From positions 1-25,981 of IMG/VR virus record IMGVR_UViG_3300046167_000150: DNA of 25,981 nucleotides. One strand, given 5' to 3'. The notes under the pieces are model-generated. The model was not told the DNA's origin and made no database searches. It was given only the letters and a program-made list of their open reading frames with translations. The position numbers were made by a program, and so were the translations under genes. Positions 5,636 through 12,133 of this stretch are shown here, piece by piece. This DNA is from a virus. The first letter of the stretch is position 1; every line of letters begins with the position of its first letter.

Positions 5636-6047
5636 TTTTTGTTGATTTAGGTTTAACATCGTTTAATACATATTCTTTAAATGCGTCAGCTATTTCTATA
5701 ATCTTAGGAATATCAGCCTCTCCGACTATGTTACAAGCGTTTGTCAAAGCGTTCTGCTTAATTATATACTCTTGTGTCTTATTATCCTTAGGAGCTGGTG
5801 TATAGCTTTTGCCTCCACCTTGAAAAGTTGATGCTGGTTTAATCTTGTTAATTGTAGTACCGTTGTACTCTCTTGTCGTTACTTCTATTTCTACTTCTTG
5901 ACCTTCTACAAATTTGTTTTGTGTTTCAGTCTTAGATAGGTATTCGCCTACATAGTTATTTTCAAACTCTACAAGCCACTTGTAGAAGTGTCCGTATTGC
6001 GACTCAAAAGAGCCATCTGATTTTACTGTTTTTACTACTTTTTTCAT
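5613..6047 (-). CDS. SSB-like OB-fold protein with acidic C-terminal tip
   Basis: Residues about 1-72 have the alternating beta pattern of an OB fold: YKWLVEFENNYVGEY (22-36), GQEVEIEVTTREYNGTTINK (49-68). A Gly/Pro-rich linker follows (75-87), then a helical region (about 90-130) and a flexible C-terminus ending in GNDLPF. That tip resembles the D-D-D-I/L-P-F tail by which bacterial SSB proteins bind replication and repair partners. I infer a single-stranded DNA-binding protein acting in phage replication, divergent from canonical SSB because its OB part is shorter and a helical domain is inserted before the tail. The gene lies early in the operon, ahead of the initiator. A DNA-binding function rests on fold appearance and the tail, not on a named family match. 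Confidence 0.65.
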   Translation of the reverse strand: MKKVVKTVKSDGSFESQYGHFYKWLVEFENNYVGEYLSKTETQNKFVEGQEVEIEVTTREYNGTTINKIKPASTFQGGGKSYTPAPKDNKTQEYIIKQNALTNACNIVGEADIPKIIEIADAFKEYVLNDVKPKSTKNGNDLPF

Positions 6048-6061
6048 AATATTTATTGATT

Positions 6062-6292
6062 TTAATTAGTTCCGTATTTAATGTAAAAAACTACCATAGT
6101 GATAAATGAGCCAGTGTAAAGGCTTAATACCTCTGTGTAGTATGTTGGTATGAAATTTAATAGAAGTAGCGTTAGAAACGCTAAAACCATTAAATAAGAG
6201 CATAATTGAGTTAGTGTAAAGCTAAAGAATTGAACTTGTGTTCCAAGCTCTAATTTAGCATCTAAGTAATTTGGTTTGTGTAAATCGTTCAT
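6062..6292 (-). CDS. Small two-span membrane protein, 76 aa
   Basis: Two hydrophobic segments are clear: about residues 23-48 (ending in LTLLLLNFIP) and about 52-71 (TEVLSLYTGSFITMVVFY). The N-terminus (MNDLHKPNYLDAKLELG) is polar, and a short YIKYGTN tail follows the second span, suggesting both ends on the cytoplasmic side. No family is recognised. It is expressed early in the operon, so a role in modifying the host envelope, for example superinfection exclusion, is possible but unproven. Confidence 0.7.
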   Translation of the reverse strand: MNDLHKPNYLDAKLELGTQVQFFSFTLTQLCSYLMVLAFLTLLLLNFIPTYYTEVLSLYTGSFITMVVFYIKYGTN

Positions 6293-6294
6293 TG

Positions 6295-6501
6295 TTAGTT
6301 GTTTAAGTTATTTGCGTGTTCTACGCAAGTTTTTTTATTTTTATATATTTTATGACTAAAACTTTTTGAATGTGATTTATTAAAATGGTCTTGTATTATT
6401 AATACCCATTCTTTTTGAATAAATTGATAAATAATATTAAAAGTATATCTGTCATTTTTTGCCTCATAATGTCCAGAAAATCTTTTTTTAAACTTTAACA
6501 T
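6295..6501 (-). CDS. Small basic hypothetical protein, 68 aa
   Basis: Unrecognised. A very basic N-terminus (MLKFKKRFSGHYEAKNDRY) leads into a strand-rich middle with FNIIYQFIQKEWVLIIQDHF (about 21-40), then a Lys/Ser/His-rich stretch and a C-terminal helix. There are no clear catalytic residues. It lies directly downstream of the terminator at 6515-6537 and so depends on read-through, or on a promoter I cannot see. Confidence 0.65.
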   Translation of the reverse strand: MLKFKKRFSGHYEAKNDRYTFNIIYQFIQKEWVLIIQDHFNKSHSKSFSHKIYKNKKTCVEHANNLNN

Positions 6502-6514
6502 TGTTAGTTGTTTT

Positions 6515-6537
6515 AAAAAGGGGAGATTGCTCTCCCC
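6515..6537 (-). terminator. Intrinsic terminator after first early gene
   Basis: On the minus strand GGGGAGA-GCAA-TCTCCCC (6520-6537) forms a perfect 7-bp GC-rich stem with a 4-base loop, directly followed by five T residues (6515-6519). It lies seven bases after the stop of the first early gene, so it should cap that short transcript or act as an attenuator ahead of the replication genes. Confidence 0.85.
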
Positions 6538-6544
6538 ATTGTTG

Positions 6545-6739
6545 TTATTTTATTTTTAATGACATCAAGTCTGTATAATTAGCAGTAATAAATAAGTGAG
6601 TTCCTAATGGTAATTTTAAATCTGTAATTACTTTATTCATATCTAAACCTTCAGAATTTAAAGTTTGTAAACCTTTTACTAATTTTAAAAGCTTTGGGTT
6701 TTTATTTAATGTTTGAGTTAATTTTATTTGATTTGTCAT
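6545..6739 (-). CDS. First early gene, small hypothetical protein, 64 aa
   Basis: The start is set at the ATG at 6739 (MTNQIKLTQTLNKN); the frame could be read from 6811, but that would begin upstream of the promoter at 6769-6800, so the longer form is excluded. The 64-aa product is Leu/Lys-rich with two helices (about 6-28 and 31-45) and a beta-like end GTHLFITANYTDLMSLKIK. No family is recognised. Because it has its own strong promoter and is immediately followed by a terminator, it is likely to be the most highly expressed early product, which is typical of host-takeover proteins, but nothing shows its target. Confidence 0.65.
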   Translation of the reverse strand: MTNQIKLTQTLNKNPKLLKLVKGLQTLNSEGLDMNKVITDLKLPLGTHLFITANYTDLMSLKIK

Positions 6740-6768
6740 TGTTTTGTGTTTTAGTTTGTTTGTTGGTA

Positions 6769-6800
6769 CAAATATATAACCATTTTTTATTCTGTGCAAA
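6769..6800 (-). promoter_or_regulatory. Bacteroidota-type promoter for the early operon
   Basis: On the minus strand TTTG (6797-6800) is followed by exactly 20 bases and then TATATTTG (6769-6776). This matches the primary-sigma consensus of Bacteroidota, TTTG-N19-21-TAnnTTTG. The predicted transcription start near 6762 leaves a leader of about 20 bases, rich in A and C, before the ATG at 6739. The region is the only substantial intergenic space in the window. Confidence 0.85.
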
Positions 6801-6875
6801 CTTTTACACAAAAAAAGTGTATTTATTTTAGTTTACTAGAGTAAAAAAATGTTAAAGTTTTTCAAATATAGGCAT

Positions 6876-6905
6876 AAAAAAAAGGGATAGACGTTAATCT
6901 ACCCC
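6876..6905 (-). terminator. Strong intrinsic terminator of the late operon
   Basis: The minus strand has GGGGTAGA-TTAACG-TCTATCCC followed by eight T residues (6876-6883). The stem is 8 bp with one G-U pair. It lies about 60 bases downstream of the metallophosphoesterase stop and insulates the early promoter from late transcription. Confidence 0.88.
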
Positions 6906-6923
6906 CTAAAACAAACCAAATAC

Positions 6924-6941
6924 GAGGGTAACAACTCCCTC
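6924..6941 (-). terminator. Accessory hairpin ahead of the late terminator
   Basis: GAGGG-N8-CCCTC on the minus strand forms a 5-bp stem. There is no T-run after it, so alone it would not terminate; it may protect the 3' end of the late mRNA from exonucleases or aid the following terminator. Confidence 0.4.
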
Positions 6942-6967
6942 TGATTTTAAACAAGTTCGCAAATATA

Positions 6968-8023
6968 TTAAAAAATATGAGTTAAGTGTGCTATTTGTCC
7001 GTATTCATTGTGTATAAAGCCTTCTACAGCTTTAATACTACCAGTATATCCCTTTTGATAGTGCCAAGCATCAGAGCCACTTGGAGAGCGTAAAAATTCA
7101 CAAGTTACACCGATATTGTCAAAGCTAGTCATAAACTTGTAGCGTTGCTTATGGTGTAAGTGATGTAAATACCAGTAACGATACTTAGTTTCTGCCCACA
7201 TCTTTGGCTCTTCTTGAGCCATTAATAAAGGCAATGAAGGCAACTTAGCTCCATCCCCGTGAGTTAATCCTATTAGACTATTCTTATACTTATAGTACTT
7301 TCTGTGTATTGGGTCAGCATCTACGCTTACAGCTTCTGTATTTCTATACCAAGCCTTGAGAGCGTGTGCTAAATGGAAGCCACTCATATAGTCGTGGTTA
7401 CTCATAGAATGAACACAATCGACTGGTGCTAACTGCATCAACATCTCTACTACCTCAACGTAAAGCTCTAAAGCCTCTGTAAAGTGTTTATACCATTTGC
7501 CGTCTTTATCTTGTGGAGTTCCTTTTGTAGTGTTTCCTTGTACGTTGTCTGTGTGTAGTATATCATTCCCTATGCAGAATAAAATACGCTCTACATTAAA
7601 TGATTCTGCGTTCCTTAGAATACCCTTAACTCCTTCTCTAACTCTGTTCTTAGCTATTTCTATATTGTATTCGTCTCCAGTTTCTGTAGCATCGGCATAC
7701 TTGCCTATGTGAACGTCTGCTGGATTAATTATAAGTAAGTGACCATCTTGTCTAGTAGGATAATCAATGGAGGGATATTTAGGAGAGTATTGTGAGATAA
7801 GCTCCTCAATAGATTGTAAAAAGTCATCTTTAGTGAATTCATTAGGTTTAGCAAATATTGAGAACTTTTGGCTTTTATACCAATAATGAGAAACAGAGCC
7901 GACATCTATACCAGCCTCGTTACATTCGTCAGCTAATAGAGATTGCCTCTCTTTGTCTTTTCTATATTCGTCTATCAATTGCCATTCATCTGTTTTAAGT
8001 CTATATCTCTTTTCCTTTGTCAT
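6968..8023 (-). CDS. Calcineurin-like metallophosphoesterase, 351 aa
   Basis: All blocks of the two-metal phosphoesterase fold are visible: D-x-H in PADVHIGKY (D103, H105), GND (152-154) for the usual GD, SNHD (208-211) for GNHD, H255 in THGDG, and HHLHH (287-291) for GH-x-H. The N-terminal about 90 residues (MTKEKRYRLKTDEWQL...) are extra and include an HTH-like or helical stretch. Enzymes of this fold cleave phosphomonoesters or diesters, including nucleic acids and cyclic nucleotides. It is the last gene of the late operon, overlaps the holin gene by four bases (ATGA) and is followed by the terminator. A role in DNA processing or in countering nucleotide-based host signalling could be considered, but the sequence does not decide. 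Family call is confident, function is not. Confidence 0.88.
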   Translation of the reverse strand: MTKEKRYRLKTDEWQLIDEYRKDKERQSLLADECNEAGIDVGSVSHYWYKSQKFSIFAKPNEFTKDDFLQSIEELISQYSPKYPSIDYPTRQDGHLLIINPADVHIGKYADATETGDEYNIEIAKNRVREGVKGILRNAESFNVERILFCIGNDILHTDNVQGNTTKGTPQDKDGKWYKHFTEALELYVEVVEMLMQLAPVDCVHSMSNHDYMSGFHLAHALKAWYRNTEAVSVDADPIHRKYYKYKNSLIGLTHGDGAKLPSLPLLMAQEEPKMWAETKYRYWYLHHLHHKQRYKFMTSFDNIGVTCEFLRSPSGSDAWHYQKGYTGSIKAVEGFIHNEYGQIAHLTHIF

Positions 8024-8403
8024 TTATTTTTTATTTTTTCCAACCCACGACTTCCAAAATAAGCTCCAATCGTTATAGTTAAAATTGCAGTAATTGTGCT
8101 TTTCCATTCGTCATCTACTACAAAATTAATAACTCCAGCGTCTATAAATATAAGCAAAGTTGTCGAAACTACAAGCCAAGCTAAGACTAATGGTCTTATG
8201 TTTCTAGGTAGCCAACTAGATTGTAAGTTATCTGACTCCCATCTTTTAGTAACTTCTTGCTCTATTAAAGCCTCTTGCTCTTGAATAATCTTTTGCAGTT
8301 CGTTTTTTAACTGCATTTTTTCTTCTGTGCTTGTGATACATTCGTCAATGATTGTATCAGCTTTACCTAATAAGTTGCCAAGTATGTTTCCTAGTATAGC
8401 CAT
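8020..8403 (-). CDS. Holin of the GTA 3TM-like type, 127 aa
   Basis: Pattern of the 3TM holin superfamily (GTA_holin_3TM, PF11351): an N-terminal MAILGNILGNLLGKADTIID with amphipathic character, a charged helix (about 24-58), a Trp-containing segment (WESDNLQSSWLPRNIRPLVL), then two membrane spans at about 70-90 (including AWLVVSTTLLIFIDAG) and 101-118, and a basic C-terminus (EKIKNK). Holins assemble in the inner membrane and set the time of lysis. It follows the endolysin gene with a 13-base overlap, which supports the lysis role. Confidence 0.8.
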   Translation of the reverse strand: MAILGNILGNLLGKADTIIDECITSTEEKMQLKNELQKIIQEQEALIEQEVTKRWESDNLQSSWLPRNIRPLVLAWLVVSTTLLIFIDAGVINFVVDDEWKSTITAILTITIGAYFGSRGLEKIKNK

Positions 8404-8798
8404 ATAGCGTCAGTCTTTTGTGAGTCGTCAGTATGTATAAATGATTTTGCAATGCCAAGTCTCCTTGTTAATCCAACCTCAGCTAAAGCTCTTATAATCT
8501 TTTGTCTATTTATGCTATTATCACAAGCTATATCTACTGCTTTGCAAGGTATCAATGTATGTGCTGAATCTTGTACTCCTCCAACATCTAAATTATGTTG
8601 TGGACTTCTATAACCACTTGTAATGAAAAAAGGAATACCAGCTATTGCTCTAGCTTTATCTAATTTTTTTAAGAATTTAGGGCACATATTATTAACTCCT
8701 GGTAAGTCTGGAGATTCAAACTCACTTAGCTTAAAGTGTTTAAGAGCCATTTCTTCTTCTACTTTATTTAGACTTTTTCTCCACGTTTTTAGATTCAT
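8391..8798 (-). CDS. Endolysin, peptidase M15 family
   Basis: Zinc peptidase of the M15_3 type (PF08291), which cleaves peptide cross-bridges of peptidoglycan. The segment FFITSGYRSPQHN (57-69) is diagnostic; zinc ligands are H80 (in DSAHT), D89 (in KAVDI) and H122 (in FIHTD). The product lacks a signal peptide, so the holin must release it. Two starts are possible: 8798, giving 135 aa and a 35-base overlap with the upstream membrane gene, or 8750 (MALKHFKLSEF), giving 119 aa, close to the usual family start. I list the long form since its ATG also has an A-rich leader. Short length indicates a single catalytic domain without a wall-binding part, typical for Gram-negative hosts. Confidence 0.9.
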   Translation of the reverse strand: MNLKTWRKSLNKVEEEMALKHFKLSEFESPDLPGVNNMCPKFLKKLDKARAIAGIPFFITSGYRSPQHNLDVGGVQDSAHTLIPCKAVDIACDNSINRQKIIRALAEVGLTRRLGIAKSFIHTDDSQKTDAIWLY

Positions 8799-8967
8799 TG
8801 TTTTTTCTTCGTTTACGGTTATAAATAATCTTGTCAGTTGTATATATAATAGACAATAATAATACAGCTATCTTTAATATTACCTCAACATCAGCTAAAG
8901 TAGCGAAAGTAAATGTAGTGGTATTAAGTAATAATACGTCTGATGTTTCTTTTAATAGATTTTTCAT
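8764..8967 (-). CDS. Small membrane protein upstream of endolysin, 67 aa
   Basis: A single clear membrane span at about residues 26-46 (LADVEVILKIAVLLLSIIYTT) preceded by a polar, Thr-rich N-terminus and followed by a very basic tail (KIIYNRKRRKNN...EKKSK). This N-out, C-in layout and the position directly before the endolysin suggest a second holin, antiholin or pinholin. No lipobox is seen, so it is not an o-spanin. It is the first gene of the lysis cassette. Confidence 0.65.
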   Translation of the reverse strand: MKNLLKETSDVLLLNTTTFTFATLADVEVILKIAVLLLSIIYTTDKIIYNRKRRKNNESKNVEKKSK

Positions 8968-8978
8968 TGTTTTATTTG

Positions 8979-9806
8979 TTAAGCATCGTAATAGCTAAAG
9001 ATTAATGTTATTTGTCCGTAGTGCTTAGTACTACTAACTTGGCTACTGCCACTTTTTTTGAATGATAAAATTATAGCTGAATCTTCTGTTAATCTATCAG
9101 CAACAAAGTTTTCTACATAATGCACATAGTTAGAGTCATTTTGAGCTATAAACTCTTGTGAGTCTATTATATTAATAGTAGATGCTGTATTAGAATTTTT
9201 GTTTATGCTTTTTTTCCATACTGATAATGTCCAATCTTCATTAGTTCCTCCATCGCTAGAAGTAGTGTAAATTATACGTTCTAGTACTGGCTTAAAACTT
9301 GGAACATTCATAACACTAAAAGAACTTGCAAAGTCGTTAGCATAAGCTGTAGAGTCTGTCAATGTAACTCCACTATTTATAGTAAATTGAGATGGAGCTG
9401 AAGGGTCTAAAAGTAAATCGTTATTATGAGCGTTACCAGTTTCAAAGATTTGAAAACTTTTAGTATAGAATCTTTTGTTAGCAAAAGAAACTAAATCGAA
9501 ATTATTAAAGTAAATATTAGTCTTTGCTGGTATATCAAATGTAGGAACAAAGCTCTCAGTGACTATAGTAGTATCAGCAGTATCTAAGTCATCTTCTAAG
9601 GTAACTGCTAGTGTATTGTTAGTGAATCTAGGCTTAACTAAAACTCTAGCTCCTTTTGGAATAAATGGACCAGCGTAAGGATATATCGTAATTCTTGTAT
9701 TAGTTGAGCCACTAGAAATAGCAACGCTAGATTGAGCAAAAACAAGTTGCCCTCTTTCAGCATAAATCTCTTGGAGCATTCCACTATATTGGTCAATGTT
9801 TGCCAT
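8979..9806 (-). CDS. Distal tail structural protein, 275 aa
   Basis: No named family. The composition (rich in Ser, Thr, Asn, Phe, few Cys) and continuous beta-strand patterns such as FIPKGARVLVKPRF (about 47-60) and IILSFKKSGSS, ending in GQITLIFSYYDA, are typical of structural or receptor-binding proteins. It is the last structural gene after the tail-tip gene and before lysis, where receptor-binding or tail-fibre proteins normally lie. The start shares a base with the upstream stop at 9806 (TAATG). I infer a virion tail-tip component, possibly a receptor-binding protein; there is no collagen-like, LamG or intramolecular chaperone motif. Confidence 0.6.
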   Translation of the reverse strand: MANIDQYSGMLQEIYAERGQLVFAQSSVAISSGSTNTRITIYPYAGPFIPKGARVLVKPRFTNNTLAVTLEDDLDTADTTIVTESFVPTFDIPAKTNIYFNNFDLVSFANKRFYTKSFQIFETGNAHNNDLLLDPSAPSQFTINSGVTLTDSTAYANDFASSFSVMNVPSFKPVLERIIYTTSSDGGTNEDWTLSVWKKSINKNSNTASTINIIDSQEFIAQNDSNYVHYVENFVADRLTEDSAIILSFKKSGSSQVSSTKHYGQITLIFSYYDA

Positions 9807-12133
9807 TATTTAACTTTTGGTGGTTTATTATTTATAATATTTTTATTTGTCAATACGTTTGCATTTTCAGCAGCGTGATTTGTAAAGTTGCCAACTAAAT
9901 GACTACCATCTTTATCTAAATCATTAAAGTCAATCTCTACCCATTCGCCCATAAAATAACCAGTAGTAGCTGTATATTCTCCACCTAGACAAACAAAATA
10001 TCTTTCAGAACCCTCTACAGTATCTTTTAATAAATATCCAAACTCCCAAGGGTCTAAGCTAAGAACATCAGTCTCTCTTACTAGCCTGGTGTCCATCTTC
10101 ATTCTATAATTCTTCTGCATTGCAATTAATGTAGATGCTTTTAAACTTGGTAAATGAACAGCAGACATACCAGTAGTATCATTAATGTATGTCCAGCTAG
10201 GTGTGAAAGCGTTCAAGTAATTGTTCTCTTGAAATGTATTAGAGTCTTTTATATAAATTAAATTGTCAGCTATCGAAGCATTAGGAAAGAATTGCTCTAC
10301 AAAATTAATTGAGTCAATAACTTCTTCTCCACTTTCTACTATAGTTCCAGCATCTTCATTAATATATTCATAAGCTACAAAGCTAGGAGTCTCCCCATCT
10401 ACATATATTTGACAAGATGCAACTGGTAAGTCTAAAGGAGAATCATAATTAGTATAGTTAGGGTGTGCTGTAGATGTTATATCTCCCTCTATTTGACTTG
10501 TTATATTAACTAATACAGAAGGAGCAGCATTACCATCAGCATCATATTGATAGGCATATACATAATAGTACTGTGTATAGGCATAATACTGAATAAGTCC
10601 ACTCACTGGACATACTGCCATATCATCACTCGTTGGCGCGCCATAACTAACCGTCTCGTAGTTACTATAGTTTTGACCGTTAATTAATGTAAACTCGCCT
10701 TGTGTAGTTACTGGAGCTTCTGTAGTATCCCAAGTATAAACATTATTCACTGGGTCAAATTTCAAATAATAGTCTTGAGTATCGTTTTTGATTCTTATAA
10801 TTAATAAAGTTCTAGCTGCAAAATCATTATACAAATCCCATTCAGAAGCATCAAAGGAATTAACTACATGTTCTGAGGATTGGTTAAATATAAAAGTCAT
10901 ATTTTGTCCAGTCTCTACAGCTAAGAATGTTTGTTTATATTCATTTGCTGCTGGTGTTGAATCTGTAGTTAATGTGTACTCTGTAAAAGTATGCCAAGCA
11001 CTTTGTAATTGATTGCCTGGAAAGTTGATTTGATTAGCTATACCTTGACCACCATCTAAATAAGTAAAGTCTAAAGGTGTTGCCTCACTTACTCCAGCTA
11101 TATTGTAAATCAATCTCTTAATAATTCTACTAAAATTGAATTTAGTTAATGACCTCTTGTTACTTTGTGAGCTTAAACTTTTTAAATAGTTTACCGTTCC
11201 ACTTGCAGCAGTACCACCTTTAGAATAATATCCGTATGTAGTAGCAGAGTCATCTTGCCATACTTCAAACGTTGATAATTGTACTATGTGAAATGCTCCC
11301 TCTTGTTGATGTATTCTAGCATTAAGATAAAAAAGTATTTTATTTAATACATCGTAGCAAGTCATATATTTTATAGCTCCTCCAGGTGTGCTTGGTCTTT
11401 GATAGAATGCGCTAGATTTACAGATAATAATATTAGAGCAATCATTATATCCTTGAGCTTCTGTGACATTCGTTTTGCTACTCCACCAATTACCAGCAAA
11501 TAGATATAAAAAGTCAGTTGCAACATTATCAGTGAATACCTCAGTGATAGGATTTTGGTTTAATATCCCTAAAATAATTGATTGAAAGGTATAGTATCCT
11601 CCTTCAAAATCTCCGTTACTATCAGCTACTTTTATAGTTGCATCAGTTTCATTAGTTCGCTCATTATAGATATTAGATATTTCATTGATTTGCTTAGATT
11701 TTAAAAGCTCTAATCCATCAATCGCTCTTAGCTTTATTATTTGAGGATAGTCTATATCTTCCATAATAGACTCATTCATGATAATTACACCAGTCCAAAA
11801 TCTACCTACTGGAGATACTGATTCAAAATCTACTTCAGTACCAGCATTATTCATATAGATTCTAGCTATATACTTACCCTCTTGTTGAGACATTATATCT
11901 AAGATTCTATTTCTGTCATCGTTATCTCTTAAAACAAACTCAAAGGTTATTTCTGATGAATGTATTGCAGTGTCTACTTTCTCTCCTCTTCCTTTATAAG
12001 ATAATTTAAAACCATCTCCACCTACATTGAACTCACTAATAGAGCCTACATAATTATCTTTCAATATATGTAACTCGTAATAGATGCCGTTGTCATCTTT
12101 AAACTTTGCTCTATTTGTAATTTCGTACGCCAT
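9806..12133 (-). CDS. Tail-tip / baseplate hub protein, 775 aa
   Basis: The first gene after the tape measure, the place of distal-tail/hub (Dit/Tal-like) proteins in siphoviruses. The N-terminal ~150 residues have a Dit-like strand pattern (ITNRAKFKDDNGIYYELHIL; SSEITFEFVLRDNDDR), leading to a region where IIKLRAIDGLELLK (about 131-144) resembles hub proteins of Bacteroidota phages. The remainder is beta-rich with many Tyr, Asn and Thr (YYYVYAYQYDADGN in the middle) and ends in a basic NNKPPKVK tail. No peptidase or lysozyme motif is visible. The gene contains an isolated GGCGCGCC site at 10635-10642. It shares single bases with both neighbours. Role as tail tip is inferred mainly from position and size. 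Confidence 0.7.
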   Translation of the reverse strand: MAYEITNRAKFKDDNGIYYELHILKDNYVGSISEFNVGGDGFKLSYKGRGEKVDTAIHSSEITFEFVLRDNDDRNRILDIMSQQEGKYIARIYMNNAGTEVDFESVSPVGRFWTGVIIMNESIMEDIDYPQIIKLRAIDGLELLKSKQINEISNIYNERTNETDATIKVADSNGDFEGGYYTFQSIILGILNQNPITEVFTDNVATDFLYLFAGNWWSSKTNVTEAQGYNDCSNIIICKSSAFYQRPSTPGGAIKYMTCYDVLNKILFYLNARIHQQEGAFHIVQLSTFEVWQDDSATTYGYYSKGGTAASGTVNYLKSLSSQSNKRSLTKFNFSRIIKRLIYNIAGVSEATPLDFTYLDGGQGIANQINFPGNQLQSAWHTFTEYTLTTDSTPAANEYKQTFLAVETGQNMTFIFNQSSEHVVNSFDASEWDLYNDFAARTLLIIRIKNDTQDYYLKFDPVNNVYTWDTTEAPVTTQGEFTLINGQNYSNYETVSYGAPTSDDMAVCPVSGLIQYYAYTQYYYVYAYQYDADGNAAPSVLVNITSQIEGDITSTAHPNYTNYDSPLDLPVASCQIYVDGETPSFVAYEYINEDAGTIVESGEEVIDSINFVEQFFPNASIADNLIYIKDSNTFQENNYLNAFTPSWTYINDTTGMSAVHLPSLKASTLIAMQKNYRMKMDTRLVRETDVLSLDPWEFGYLLKDTVEGSERYFVCLGGEYTATTGYFMGEWVEIDFNDLDKDGSHLVGNFTNHAAENANVLTNKNIINNKPPKVK

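Larger units (their letters stand above)
6812..6967. other. Intergenic boundary between late and early units
   Basis: This non-coding stretch separates the end of the late operon from the early promoter. It holds two hairpins of the late 3' end (listed separately). The box TATATTTG also occurs at 6863-6870 and 6960-6967 on the minus strand, but without a properly spaced TTTG, so I do not call further promoters. No open frame with coding character is visible. Confidence 0.6.

Noticed and set aside
6740-6811. N-terminal extension of the first early gene to 6811
   Set aside because: It would start upstream of the well-matched promoter at 6769-6800, so it would not be on the transcript; the ATG at 6739 is used.
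6863-6967. Additional promoters at the TATATTTG boxes 6863-6870 and 6960-6967
   Set aside because: No TTTG or TTG at the required distance of 19-21 bases; A+T-rich composition makes single boxes likely by chance.
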